DNA from: Bacillota bacterium
Lineage (GTDB): Bacteria > Bacillota > Clostridia > Lachnospirales > Lachnospiraceae
Direction of reading: 5' to 3'
NCBI GenBank assembly: GCA_023414355.1
Contig: JAEZOB010000009.1
Coordinates: 62,001-126,000, forward strand
Length of the DNA stretch: 64,000 nt
Part shown: piece by piece, positions 16,500 through 24,830 of the stretch
Layout of the letters: the number at the start of each line of letters is the position of its first letter
How positions within the stretch are numbered: position 1 is the stretch's first letter
The notes under the pieces: generated by a model
Told to the model about the DNA's origin: nothing
Databases searched by the model: none
What the model saw: only the letters and a program-made list of their open reading frames with translations
Position numbers and translations under genes: made by a program

Positions 16500-16961
16500 G
16501 TGGAGCTTTTCCTAATACAACAAATCTATGCCACATTATTTGCTACGAATAATAAGATACAAGCAATCTGCGACAGACAATTTAAGAATCTTACTTTACG
16601 TCAATTTATGCTTGCATTGGCGATCACTCATATTCCGGAGGGGGAGTGTACTTATAACAGAATAGCAAAACAATTGGGTACTTCTAAACAGAACGTAAAG
16701 CAATTGGTAGAGCTTTTGGAAAAGAGAGGATATCTTGAGGTAGAACCAAGCAAGGTAGACAAGCGTGCTAGTAATATTAAGTTAACACCGGAGGGATTGA
16801 GGGAAGGAATAGCCTATGCCGAAGTAGGCAATGTGTTCTTGGGAAACATCGCGGGCCAATTTACAACAGAAGAGTTAGAACAGCTTTGGCAGCTGCTAAA
16901 GCGCTTTTATGCTTTCGATGGAGTGGAGATGGATGGCTTTGATGTCCATCCGAATGATTAA
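16500..16961 (+). CDS. MarR family transcriptional regulator
   Basis: This 153-residue winged-helix protein has the recognition region YNRIAKQLGTSKQNVKQLVELLEKRGYLEVEPSKVDKRA, ending in the DKRA wing typical of MarR. The GTG start at 16500 has AGGAGG at 16488-16493. It is upstream of a CPBP protease gene with only 17 bases between them. The palindrome over its promoter is the expected autoregulatory site. Confidence 0.88.
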   Translation: MELFLIQQIYATLFATNNKIQAICDRQFKNLTLRQFMLALAITHIPEGECTYNRIAKQLGTSKQNVKQLVELLEKRGYLEVEPSKVDKRASNIKLTPEGLREGIAYAEVGNVFLGNIAGQFTTEELEQLWQLLKRFYAFDGVEMDGFDVHPND

Positions 16962-16978
16962 GAATGGGGGATGAAAGG

Positions 16979-17758
16979 GTGAATAAAACAATAACAAAAT
17001 ATTTAGGTATTACGTTTCTCATATCATATGGTTTATGGGGAACAATCATAGTAGCAAATCTCTTTGGGTATCTTAAGTTTGGTACTCCGATCTGTATGAT
17101 TTTATATTTTCTTGGTGCCTTTGGACCAACAGTCAGCTCCTATATCGTACAGAAACAGACAGAAAGGATAGCCGGGTTTCAGGATTTTCTGAAACAGACA
17201 TTTCGGCTGAAGGCTTCGATATTATCCTATGGGCTGGTAATGCTTTTTCTGCTTTTATATTTCATTTATCCGGCTATCAGTGGACAGATCGAAATTGGGC
17301 TTCCAATCTATATCGCGGCTGTCATGATCCCACTCATGCTATTCGGTGGCGGATTGGAGGAGGTTGGATGGAGGTGGATACTGCAGCCGGAGTTGGAAAA
17401 AATACTTCCATTTGGTGTGGCTACGGTAATTACATCACTAATTTGGACGATTTGGCATCTTCCATTGTTTTTTATCAAGGGTTCTTCTCAGTCTTATGTT
17501 AACTTTTGGGCTTTTCTTATTTTGCAAATTGGCTTTTCCTTTGCTCAGGCTACCCTATATAGCTACAGTAAAAATATATGGCTATCGGTTTTATTGCATT
17601 GCTCCCTGAATGCGCTTCAGTTTTCCTTAGTATTTAAGGAAAGTATCTCAACCAGTACTGTAATCTCAATCATTATGGTTGCTGGGGCATTGTTAGTAAG
17701 AAAACGATTCATTCATAATCAAAGGAATAATCAAACGATTGATCAAAGAAATGAGTAG
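16979..17758 (+). CDS. CPBP family intramembrane metalloprotease (paralogue of 1085)
   Basis: This 259-residue protein carries EEVGWRW, IWHLPLFF and HCSLNALQ motifs in eight or so membrane helices. It aligns almost throughout with the protein at 1085-1855 (for example FLISYGLWGTIIVANLFGY against the matching segment there). The GTG at 16979 is favoured over ATG 16964 because GGGGGATGAAAGG precedes it and it matches the paralogue's start. It forms an operon with the MarR gene. Confidence 0.85.
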   Translation: MNKTITKYLGITFLISYGLWGTIIVANLFGYLKFGTPICMILYFLGAFGPTVSSYIVQKQTERIAGFQDFLKQTFRLKASILSYGLVMLFLLLYFIYPAISGQIEIGLPIYIAAVMIPLMLFGGGLEEVGWRWILQPELEKILPFGVATVITSLIWTIWHLPLFFIKGSSQSYVNFWAFLILQIGFSFAQATLYSYSKNIWLSVLLHCSLNALQFSLVFKESISTSTVISIIMVAGALLVRKRFIHNQRNNQTIDQRNE

Positions 17759-17857
17759 TAACACTGCTCCGGAGTATCTACACATACTTCCGGAGCTTTT
17801 ATTTTGTGCTTTTTTAAAATCCTTTGTAAGGACAAGGTGTTTCGGCAAAATAATGCA

Positions 17858-17898
17858 TTGACAAATATATTCCATAATGGTAATATTCCAATATGGAA
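17858..17898 (+). promoter_or_regulatory. Promoter with paired TTCCA-N3-TGGAA operators
   Basis: TTGACA (17858-17863), 17 bases, TAATAT (17881-17886). TTCCAATATGGAA (17886-17898) is a perfect palindrome. TTCCATAATGGTA (17870-17882), inside the spacer, is a near copy 16 bases upstream. The MarR protein encoded at the end of this operon is the natural candidate ligand. Confidence 0.75.
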
Positions 17899-17928
17899 AT
17901 AAAATATAAATTATAAGGAGAATTAAAA

Positions 17929-18471
17929 ATGAAAAAGTATATTGAAAAATTATCTACATCGAAATACCTGCTTGCCCTTTTTATAGGCTTTGTCATTCTA
18001 TGTATGCTGTCAAATACTGTATTTCGGCAAAGCTTTGCGTATTTAACACAAACCTTTAGCTACACAGCGGAGTATGCCTATCAACTCATGAGAAATATCG
18101 GCGAGGCAGGGAGAAGAGCACACCTGTTGATTTTGTTATCAGATTTCATCATGGTGATATTTTATACAAATTTCTTACTGGGCATCAATTATCGATTGAT
18201 TAGTAGTATCACAAACAAGTGCCATGTGATATCTGCCATTACATTTTCTCCGTTATTATTAGCGGTTGTGCAATTGGGTGAGATGATAGCAGATGCTATG
18301 CTTATTGTGAATTATAAAAGTGAGTATGCCAACATTGCTCATTTAGCCAATACTTTCACGATACTGAAATATAATCTAACAACAATTTGCTTTGGATTGC
18401 CTTTGATATTACTTTGTGTTAACATAATTATGAAATTACTAAACAAAAGGAAGATGAAATTTGAAGGATAA
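17929..18471 (+). CDS. DUF4386-like membrane protein
   Basis: This 180-residue protein has four to five predicted membrane segments (about 13-32, 65-85, 97-117, 140-165). The layout resembles DUF4386-type proteins, but the match is by eye and weak. RBS AAGGAG precedes the ATG. The end overlaps the following MarR gene by 11 bases. Confidence 0.6.
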   Translation: MKKYIEKLSTSKYLLALFIGFVILCMLSNTVFRQSFAYLTQTFSYTAEYAYQLMRNIGEAGRRAHLLILLSDFIMVIFYTNFLLGINYRLISSITNKCHVISAITFSPLLLAVVQLGEMIADAMLIVNYKSEYANIAHLANTFTILKYNLTTICFGLPLILLCVNIIMKLLNKRKMKFEG

Positions 18472-18886
18472 TTCCGCTGCAATTTTAACAGAAATTTGGA
18501 ATAAAATATTATTAAGTAAATCGATAGAAGTATGTACAGAGAAACTACAAGGCATAGGACTTCTTGAAATGAAAGTACTGAAGATGATTTACTTTAATCC
18601 CGATTATAAAATTAAGGATTTCATTGAACGGTTAGGAATTCCCAATAGTACCCTTTCGAATGTGATCAATCGTTTGGTGAAAAAAGATTTAGTAAATAGA
18701 AAAATCGATCATACTGACTTGCGTTCTTTTGGGTTAGAGCTAACATCCTACGGAAAGAAAGCGATTCAAGAGCATCTCGCTGCGGAAACGAGTATTTTTG
18801 AAGGGGTATTAAGCCGCTTGGACAATGATGAGCGTGATGGGTTTGTCAAAGTAATGAGGAAAATAGCAGATGGTGTAAACAATTAA
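18461..18886 (+). CDS. MarR family transcriptional regulator
   Basis: This 141-residue winged-helix protein contains YKIKDFIERLGIPNSTLSNVINRLVKKDLVNRKIDHTDLRS, the MarR recognition helix and wing. TTG at 18461 is the probable start, with AAAGGAAG 8 or so bases upstream, inside the end of the preceding membrane protein gene. It probably autoregulates through the TTCCA-N3-TGGAA sites. Confidence 0.82.
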   Translation: MKDNSAAILTEIWNKILLSKSIEVCTEKLQGIGLLEMKVLKMIYFNPDYKIKDFIERLGIPNSTLSNVINRLVKKDLVNRKIDHTDLRSFGLELTSYGKKAIQEHLAAETSIFEGVLSRLDNDERDGFVKVMRKIADGVNN

Positions 18887-18933
18887 GAGATAAGTTAGTA
18901 GGTAAGCGGTTTATATTTTTAAGATGTATATTT

Positions 18934-18977
18934 AGTTCCGTATCAATTTAGGTTAGATTGGTATGGAACTTTTTTTA
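18934..18977 (+). terminator. Rho-independent terminator
   Basis: Fourteen-base arms 18934-18947 and 18957-18970 (AGTTCC...GGAACT) are followed by seven T. Confidence 0.85.
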
Positions 18978-19173
18978 TGCAATAGTAAATGGCGTCCACA
19001 TTTTGTTCTTACATAATTCGAAACAGTCTGCGAAGCTGACTTTTGAATTATATATATTGATCAGGTTGGAGCACAAAAATTTTTTTGTTATTGTTTCATA
19101 GCGAAGGTTTTTTTGTTTTTGGTCGTCTACCCTTATGAAACAGAAATGATTACTCAGAAAAGGGGAGGAAGAC

Positions 19174-20031
19174 ATGACGGAAACTATCCTTCAGATAGAG
19201 CATTTATCTAAATTCTTTAGAAGGTTTGAAGCTTTACAGGATATTAACCTATCAGTGGATCGGGGAAGGGTTTATGGTCTGGTAGGGCAAAACGGTGCAG
19301 GAAAAACTACTCTACTTCGATTGATCTGTGGACTGATGAAGCCAACAAAAGGGTTCGTGGGACTACAGACGGAAAAGACCTTTATCGGATACATGCCGCA
19401 AAGCTGTCGCTTTGATGACGGATCAAGTGTTGCTGATACCATCCGATTCTTTGCACGGATACGAAAGGCAGATGTGAAAGAGAGCATTTTGCTCGGAGAA
19501 AAATTGAGGCTGGATATGTCTAAGAAAATAAAATATTTATCACCCGGGCAGCAAAAAAAGCTTCAAATGGTGATAGCCATGACGGGGGAGCCTGATTTAT
19601 ACATTCTGGATGAACCAACGGCAGGTTTGGACCCGAATGCGACTTGTGAAATGAAGAATATCATGAAAGGTATTCACGACAGCGGAAAGAGTATCATCCT
19701 GTCCTCTCATATTCTCGGAGATATGGATGAAATCTGCACGGATATAGCAATTATGGAGCATGGGAGACTGGTCTTTAACAATACAATCGAAAGTTGTTAT
19801 CTGGTTAAAACCTCCGTAGTAACAAATAAGATGTTACAATCACTCTCGATGGAGTTTCGGATCTCTGCAGATACTGCCGGAACGACACTGACTGCTAAGA
19901 TTCCAAAGGAGGAAGTACCAAATTTACTACAGGCTTTGATGGCACAGAATATCAATGTTTATGAAGTGGCAGCAGCAAATGTGAGAAATATCATTCAGGA
20001 ACAGTTACATTTTTTAGAGGAGGTCTCGTGA
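19174..20031 (+). CDS. ABC transporter ATP-binding protein
   Basis: This 285-residue ATPase has Walker A GQNGAGKTT (residues 38-46), a Q-loop region at YMPQS, signature LSPGQQKK, Walker B LYILDEPTAGLDP and the switch histidine in SSHIL. The C-terminal extension of about 80 residues is typical of ABC-2-type exporters. RBS GGGGAGG precedes the ATG. It is the first gene of a six-gene operon with an ABC-2 permease, lipoprotein and ECF sigma factor. Probable role: export or membrane stress relief. Confidence 0.9.
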   Translation: MTETILQIEHLSKFFRRFEALQDINLSVDRGRVYGLVGQNGAGKTTLLRLICGLMKPTKGFVGLQTEKTFIGYMPQSCRFDDGSSVADTIRFFARIRKADVKESILLGEKLRLDMSKKIKYLSPGQQKKLQMVIAMTGEPDLYILDEPTAGLDPNATCEMKNIMKGIHDSGKSIILSSHILGDMDEICTDIAIMEHGRLVFNNTIESCYLVKTSVVTNKMLQSLSMEFRISADTAGTTLTAKIPKEEVPNLLQALMAQNINVYEVAAANVRNIIQEQLHFLEEVS

Positions 20032-20819
20032 TGAAGTTGAAAGATTTCACGTATTTTACACTCTTTATGAGAGAACTGAGAAGGACCATAAATTTACGCA
20101 TTGGACTGATTTGGATTGCACTTGCCGGGATGAGTATCTTCTTTTTTTATACAACAGGAGGTAAGACAAAACTGATAGAAAGGGATCAAGTTGAATTCAT
20201 AGCCTTATTCTTGCCTCATATGATCTTCGGTTCGTGGGCTGTGCTGTCCTCCTATTTTGATTTGTTTTCAGCTGATCGGGAGCATAAGGTCTTGGATTGC
20301 CTCCTTTGCTCAGGAATAACAAAATCTTGTATATTTGTATCAAAGGCTCTGGTCACTATGGTTATGTCACTTGTTTTATCATTGATTTATATGTTTCCAG
20401 TGACCTGTGTTATCATTGGATTAAGCGGAAGCAGCATGCATTTAGTTGTACTGCTGCGGTACCTGCTTCTGCTCTGGGGTTATATTATGGTATATGCTGC
20501 TATGGGAGTCTTGGTTTCGGTACTTGCCCGCTCTTCAAAGTCGGCTTTGATCTGGAGTCTGGCAATTGGTCTACTATTGATGCCACGATTTTTTGCTATG
20601 CTGGTAGAAGGAGCAGGTAAAGCTTTTGGCTGGTCAGAGAATACTGTGGATTATGTCAGCCTGATTGCTCCGGGGGTGATGATGCAGGCGTTGTCAGTGG
20701 TATCGGATGGAACTAAGTTTATTACGGCAATGACCGTATTTCTAGTTAGTATTATTCTATTCTTTGGTCTGGCCTATTTTGCATTTGTACATCAGGATGA
20801 ATATAATTATGAGTCATAA
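20031..20819 (+). CDS. ABC-2 type transporter permease
   Basis: This 262-residue protein has six membrane segments. Its ATG at 20031 overlaps the TGA of the ATPase gene and is preceded by GAGGAGG, so the two are coupled. It has the NosY-like arrangement, with a cytoplasmic SADREHKVLDCLLCSGI loop after the second helix. It pairs with the ATPase upstream; the substrate is unknown. Confidence 0.85.
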   Translation: MKLKDFTYFTLFMRELRRTINLRIGLIWIALAGMSIFFFYTTGGKTKLIERDQVEFIALFLPHMIFGSWAVLSSYFDLFSADREHKVLDCLLCSGITKSCIFVSKALVTMVMSLVLSLIYMFPVTCVIIGLSGSSMHLVVLLRYLLLLWGYIMVYAAMGVLVSVLARSSKSALIWSLAIGLLLMPRFFAMLVEGAGKAFGWSENTVDYVSLIAPGVMMQALSVVSDGTKFITAMTVFLVSIILFFGLAYFAFVHQDEYNYES

Positions 20820-20834
20820 GGAGGGGGGAAGCCG

Positions 20835-21236
20835 ATGAGAAAATTAATCGCAATTATTTTAGCTGCTACGTTTCTTGCAATGATATTAACAGGCTGCGGT
20901 AACCATAACGATACCGTTCAGAACTGTATTATCTCAAATATGAGTTATGCTTCTAAGGAGGATATAGATTCGGCAATACAGCCGGAGGTACTCGGCGCAA
21001 ATGAAATAGTTTATGCGAGTGTATGCTTCATCGAAAGTCCGAAGGGAATGGAATATACAGTCAAATGGTATCATAATGGCACGGAAATTATGTCGGAAAC
21101 CAAAGCTACGGTCAATGACAAACGGGATGTCTTGGTATATACTCTAGATAAGGAAGGGGTAGAGGCAGGGACCCTGAAGGTTGAAATAATCTATAAAGAT
21201 ACCATATTACTCGAAAAAGAACTTGAACTCCAGTGA
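20835..21236 (+). CDS. Putative lipoprotein
   Basis: This 133-residue protein has a signal peptide ending in the lipobox ILTGC, with Cys21 as the lipidation site. The mature part is a small all-beta-looking domain (EYTVKWYHNGTEIMSE, GTLKVEIIYKD) reminiscent of immunoglobulin-like folds. Very strong RBS (AAGGAGGGGGG). It is the third gene of the ABC/ECF operon; it may sense or bind an envelope ligand, which is inference. Confidence 0.75.
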   Translation: MRKLIAIILAATFLAMILTGCGNHNDTVQNCIISNMSYASKEDIDSAIQPEVLGANEIVYASVCFIESPKGMEYTVKWYHNGTEIMSETKATVNDKRDVLVYTLDKEGVEAGTLKVEIIYKDTILLEKELELQ

Positions 21237-21245
21237 GGTAGAGAA

Positions 21246-21797
21246 ATGAGTGAATCAGAAAAGGAATGGGAGCAAAAATTTAAAGCAATCTACCATTCTT
21301 ACATCAATAAGATCTATCAATTCGTTTATCTGCGAACAGGCTTCGATCCAGCTCTGGCTGAGGATTTGACCCAGGATATATTTCTAAATGTATTTCAGGG
21401 GCTGGCAGGTTTTCGGGGTATATGCTCTGAGCGAACCTGGATTTATAAAATTGCCAGGAATAAGCTGAATGATTTCTACCGCAGGCAATATCGACAAGCA
21501 TTTGATCTGGTGGAAATCGATAGTGAATTAGCAGACAGCTTGGAGGATCCCTCACAGGATGTTCAGGAAGTAATGTTGAAAACCCTGGAAAGGCAAGGCG
21601 TGAAAACCTGTCTGGAAGGTTTGCAAAGGTTATACAGGATCGTTCTGGTTCTTAAGTATATGGATGAGAGAAGCATAAAGGATATTGCCGATATCATAGG
21701 TAAATCACCGAAAGCAGCGGAGAGTATATTGCAGCGAGCAAAGAAAGCATTTATCAAGAGCTATATGCAATATCAGGATAAGGAGGGCATGCAATGA
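21246..21797 (+). CDS. ECF-type RNA polymerase sigma factor
   Basis: This 183-residue protein has sigma region 2 (YINKIYQFVYLRTGFDPALAEDLTQDIFLNVF; residues 18-50), the ERTWIYKIARNKLNDFYRR segment, and region 4 (VLVLKYMDERSIKDIADIIGKSPKAAESILQRAKKAF). It overlaps the next gene by 4 bases. Placed mid-operon behind an ABC exporter and lipoprotein, it probably directs that operon itself. Confidence 0.92.
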   Translation: MSESEKEWEQKFKAIYHSYINKIYQFVYLRTGFDPALAEDLTQDIFLNVFQGLAGFRGICSERTWIYKIARNKLNDFYRRQYRQAFDLVEIDSELADSLEDPSQDVQEVMLKTLERQGVKTCLEGLQRLYRIVLVLKYMDERSIKDIADIIGKSPKAAESILQRAKKAFIKSYMQYQDKEGMQ

Positions 21798-22111
21798 CCA
21801 AGAAGGATGAGTTTTTTGAAAAAGCTTTTTCAACGATGGAGCAGGATGGAATACCCACAGAGCAGCAAAAAGATGAAATGCTGAACTATGTTTTGAGCGA
21901 ATACAGAACAGAGCATAGAACAGAGCATAGAACAGAGCATAGATCAGAGCATAGATCAGAGCATAGATCAGTGGTCAGTAAATTAAAGAACAGGATCATT
22001 GTATACCCATGGAGATTTGCTTTTCTGGTATCGGCTTTCCAAGCCGTTATCTTGACAGTGATTTTCGGAAGAGGATATACCAGCCTGTTCTTAAGCATGT
22101 TTGGAGGATAA
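21794..22111 (+). CDS. Small membrane protein with EHR[TS] repeats, probable anti-sigma factor
   Basis: The 105-residue protein starts at an ATG overlapping the sigma factor stop (ATGCAATGA arrangement). The N-terminal 30 residues are charged. Six consecutive EHRT/EHRS tetrapeptides follow, encoded by a 12-bp tandem repeat, and then one membrane helix near residues 75-95. Position and single-pass topology fit an anti-sigma factor, but no ZAS zinc motif is present, so the role is inference. Confidence 0.6.
   Translation: MTKKDEFFEKAFSTMEQDGIPTEQQKDEMLNYVLSEYRTEHRTEHRTEHRSEHRSEHRSVVSKLKNRIIVYPWRFAFLVSAFQAVILTVIFGRGYTSLFLSMFGG
21903..21970 (+). repeat. 12-bp in-frame tandem repeat (EHRT/EHRS)
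   Basis: About six copies of GAACAGAGCATA or GATCAGAGCATA-type units encode EHRT x3 then EHRS x3. The two halves differ by a single substitution per unit, suggesting stepwise duplication. Confidence 0.9.
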
Positions 22112-22115
22112 TGAT

Positions 22116-22679
22116 ATGAAGTCATGGATTGAAGCATTGAACCACCCGGTGGAAGCTTTCCGAAAAGGGAGCAAGTCCGTATCCTGGGTGTTGGTTATTA
22201 TCACAATATTAATTAATTCTGTATTTGAGCCTGTGCTACGCTACTTTTATGGAACCGGAGCCTCATCCGCCAAAGGAGGAACCTTGCTGAAGATGACAGG
22301 CTTGGGCCTGCTGTCATATATATTATTATGTATACTGCTTTGGGCGGTTTGCAGATGCTTTGGCAGTAAAGCTACTTTGATGAACCATGTAAACGCCTGG
22401 GGGATTTCTTTCTTTCCGACAGTGCTTTGCTCTTTGACAGTAGCGATTACCGAGGTGTTCTTCCAGATCTTTTGGAACAGTACCCTGTGGGGAATGCTTT
22501 TGAATATCCTGTTCATAGGAATTCTGATTTGGAAAGCAACTCTTTTTATAGTGTATCTACGAGAATTTGCTGGTTTAAGAGGATGGCGTTTCTATGGTGC
22601 ATTCGTTTCTATAGGTTTCATTATGATTACTATGGCTGCTTTGAATGGGTATCTAGGTTTAAAAACTCCCATCCTGTAA
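22116..22679 (+). CDS. Yip1-domain-like membrane protein
   Basis: This 187-residue protein starts WIEALNHPVEAFRKGSK, the soluble N-terminal segment common to bacterial YIP1 proteins, and has five membrane helices. The ATG at 22116 follows GGAGG located in the end of the previous gene; a frame start at 22101 lacks such a site. It is the last gene of the ABC/ECF operon. Confidence 0.7.
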   Translation: MKSWIEALNHPVEAFRKGSKSVSWVLVIITILINSVFEPVLRYFYGTGASSAKGGTLLKMTGLGLLSYILLCILLWAVCRCFGSKATLMNHVNAWGISFFPTVLCSLTVAITEVFFQIFWNSTLWGMLLNILFIGILIWKATLFIVYLREFAGLRGWRFYGAFVSIGFIMITMAALNGYLGLKTPIL

Positions 22680-22680
22680 G

Positions 22681-22738
22681 CGAAAGAAAACTGAGAAGCT
22701 CAATATCAATCTGTTTGAGGTTGATGTGGAGCTTTCGT
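22681..22738. terminator. Terminator-like hairpin between convergent genes
   Basis: AAGCTCAATATCAA (22696-22709) pairs with TTGATGTGGAGCTT (22721-22734) at 12 of 14 positions, inside a further CGAAAG/CTTTCG pair. Confidence 0.5.
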
Positions 22739-22754
22739 TATGATAATGAATAGA

Positions 22755-23552
22755 TTACAAATTTAGTAACCTCATAATATTTTCCCCTAAAATCATTTGA
22801 GCTACAGATGCTGAAGGGCAAGCATATTCTATTTGTTGTCTACAGAGCAGAGGTTCTCCATAAGGAGCATCCGAACTGAACAGACATCGATCGGGTAATT
22901 CTGCAATAGCCATTTTAACGGCGATAGATGAAAAACAGGCGGATAAATCCAGATAAGCATTTGGTGTGGATTTTGCAAATTTAATTACTTCCATCCAATG
23001 ATATCCACCCATATGACCCCATATGACAGGTACTGTCGGATAGTTGGTACACAAATTCATCAATATCTTGATCCCATTGATAGAAACAGGATTGAAGGTA
23101 TGAACCCATATAGGATAATTATCAAATTGTGATACTGCCTCGAAGATAGTTTGCAGTTGCTTCATTTGTTCGTCAGTACCGGGAGTAAATTCCCCAATTC
23201 CTTTTAAATCATTGCTGACAATATAATCATTCATCCATCTCGAAGTCTCAGAGGTAGATAATCCTAATGGAACAGAGCCAAATCCTAAGAATTGATTTGG
23301 ATGGTTGTTCACTACTACGGTTAATTCTTTGATATTATAAATCAAACGCTTTAAATACGCTTCATTACCGTTAACACCACTCAGTATACTTGATAATTTA
23401 CTCATTTCTTGCTTTAATTCTTCCAAATTACAAGCTTTTTCAGGATGTGGGGTAGTGCAAAACAGAATAGATTTATCTATCCCGGCTTCCTTCATTTTCT
23501 GTAATTGTAATTCGGAAGGCAGCATAACATGCTGATGACTATCGATAATCAT
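22755..23552 (-). CDS. Amidohydrolase family protein (amidohydrolase 2)
   Basis: This 265-residue TIM-barrel hydrolase begins MIIDSHQHV, the HxH metal motif. It continues with WVHTFNP (strand-5 His region), IWGHMGG (strand-6 His) and LFSSDAPYG (catalytic Asp). The ATG at 23552 has GGAAAGAGG upstream and places the HxH at residues 6-8, as usual; farther upstream starts would add a non-homologous tail. Divergent from an HxlR gene. The substrate is unknown. Confidence 0.85.
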   Translation of the reverse strand: MIIDSHQHVMLPSELQLQKMKEAGIDKSILFCTTPHPEKACNLEELKQEMSKLSSILSGVNGNEAYLKRLIYNIKELTVVVNNHPNQFLGFGSVPLGLSTSETSRWMNDYIVSNDLKGIGEFTPGTDEQMKQLQTIFEAVSQFDNYPIWVHTFNPVSINGIKILMNLCTNYPTVPVIWGHMGGYHWMEVIKFAKSTPNAYLDLSACFSSIAVKMAIAELPDRCLFSSDAPYGEPLLCRQQIEYACPSASVAQMILGENIMRLLNL

Positions 23553-23581
23553 AGTAATTGTCCTCTTTCCTTTTAATAATC

Positions 23582-23663
23582 TTTTGATATAATGGATGTT
23601 AACATATCGTAATTTATAAAGGCAAGAAGGCACTTTTTTGATATAAGGTATCCTTTTTGATAC
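23582..23663. promoter_or_regulatory. Three TTTTGATAY copies in divergent promoter region
   Basis: TTTTGATAT at 23582-23590 and 23636-23644 and TTTTGATAC at 23655-23663 lie in the same orientation between the amidohydrolase and HxlR genes. These are candidate HxlR binding sites. Confidence 0.45.
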
Positions 23664-23682
23664 GTATGGAAGGGATGATTAC

Positions 23683-24027
23683 ATGGCAAAGGCAGAAATT
23701 ATTGAAGACCTGTGTCCAATGGCTTTGGGAATGAATATTCTAAGCGGGAGATGGAGACTGCAGATCGTCTGGATAATCTATAGGAAAGAAACAGTCCGTT
23801 TCAATGAACTACAAAGGACATTGGGTAATATCACTACGAAAACACTGACGCAACAACTGAGGGAGCTGGAAGAGGAGAAGATTGTAAAACGTACCATGTA
23901 TGCAGAGATTCCACCGAAAGTAGAGTATTCCTTAACGGAAATCGGAAGGACTATATCACCTGTTTTACAATCGTTATGTGACTGGGGAAAGGTATATAGG
24001 AATATGGTAGAACAGGATAATCCTTAA
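23683..24027 (+). CDS. HxlR family transcriptional regulator
   Basis: This 114-residue winged-helix protein has SGRWRLQIVWIIYRKETVRFNELQR, TTKTLTQQLRELEEEKIVKR and PPKVEYSLTEIG. RBS GGAAGGG precedes the ATG. It is divergent from the amidohydrolase gene, its probable target. One cysteine near residue 11 (DLCP) matches the redox cysteine of YodB/HypR-type members. Confidence 0.88.
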   Translation: MAKAEIIEDLCPMALGMNILSGRWRLQIVWIIYRKETVRFNELQRTLGNITTKTLTQQLRELEEEKIVKRTMYAEIPPKVEYSLTEIGRTISPVLQSLCDWGKVYRNMVEQDNP

Positions 24028-24067
24028 ACGAATTCATTGGATCAGAAAGTGATGAAGTTCAATTATT

Positions 24068-24167
24068 ATCAGAAGAAATCTGAATGAGGTAAAAGCAGCC
24101 GCTTAGGCTGCTTTTCGTCTGTCCTGGACCAGTGTTACCGTAATAGCCGATTTCGATTTCTTCTGAT
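24068..24167. terminator. Terminator flanked by a long-range inverted repeat
   Basis: AAAAGCAGCC (24091-24100) pairs perfectly with GGCTGCTTTT (24106-24115). A perfect 13-base inverted repeat, ATCAGAAGAAATC (24068-24080) and GATTTCTTCTGAT (24155-24167), flanks it and reaches the stop of the convergent cupin gene. Confidence 0.8.
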
Positions 24168-24499
24168 TATTTTGCTCCGTATCTATCTTTTTGATTAAAA
24201 AAGGTCATATCGGCATAGCCGGCATATATCTTGCCGGAATGTTTCACACCTTTGCCGATAAAATATCTGTCCCCTTTTGAGTAAATCTGTGTGATTCCGT
24301 CAATTGTTAATTCGATCTGACCTTCAAGCACGATACCCCATTGACTTTCATGTGCATGCTCGGGCAGGGTAATATCCTCATTGAACTGCATGAAGATGAT
24401 TTGATGATTTTCTGCCTGTGAGATATATGCCTGATAGTTCGTAAAGGGCATATCTGCTTGTGGTAGCTGAACAATAGGTTCGGGAAAGATGTTTTCCAT
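24167..24499 (-). CDS. Cupin domain protein
   Basis: This 110-residue single cupin has ITLPEHAHESQWGIVLEGQIELTIDG (motif 1) and YFIGKGVKHSGKIYAG (motif 2). The metal ligands would be the two motif-1 histidines, Gln/Glu and the motif-2 histidine. RBS GGAGGT precedes the ATG. It is convergent with the HxlR gene. The substrate is unknown. Confidence 0.85.
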   Translation of the reverse strand: MENIFPEPIVQLPQADMPFTNYQAYISQAENHQIIFMQFNEDITLPEHAHESQWGIVLEGQIELTIDGITQIYSKGDRYFIGKGVKHSGKIYAGYADMTFFNQKDRYGAK

Positions 24500-24704
24500 G
24501 TTTTTACCTCCGTAGTTGTTTTTTAGCCTCTAAAAAATATTTTATATTTGTTCCAGCCCTTTATTTTAAGGATTAAATCCGGACTGTGAATATAACAATT
24601 TATTGGTAAACTATACCAAACTCTGTCTATAACGTCAATGGCACTGAAGTAATATAATGGATGCTGAGTCATAAGCATGTAATCAAATTAATGTCATAAG
24701 TATA

Positions 24705-24758
24705 TTGACATAGATGAAATAGTATGTTAACATCCAAAACATAGTTAATATATATGAC
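24705..24758 (+). promoter_or_regulatory. mtnK promoter with sulfur-regulon operator
   Basis: TTGACA (24705-24710), 17 bases, TAACAT (24728-24733). The operator at 24737-24758 contains CATAG...TATATATGAC and matches the boxes at 36922, 42153 and 35747. The whole stretch from the -35 on is strikingly similar to the metQ promoter at 36889-36943. Confidence 0.8.
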
Positions 24759-24830
24759 ATATATGACATATATCATGTATTTCATATAGTAATAAGCGTA
24801 GATATAATAATGATTGGAGAGGGGATAGAA

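Noticed and set aside
18975..19175. 66-codon minus-strand frame before the ABC operon
   Set aside because: It lies in the leader between a terminator and the ABC ATPase gene, with no ribosome site or homology I can see.
21903..21970. CRISPR-like array
   Set aside because: The units are directly adjacent 12-mers in frame within a protein gene, with no spacers.
24759..24830. Possible S-box (SAM) riboswitch or T-box before mtnK, cysK, metQ or metY
   Set aside because: The leaders are too short or lack the conserved S-box and T-box core sequences; the protein operator explains regulation better.
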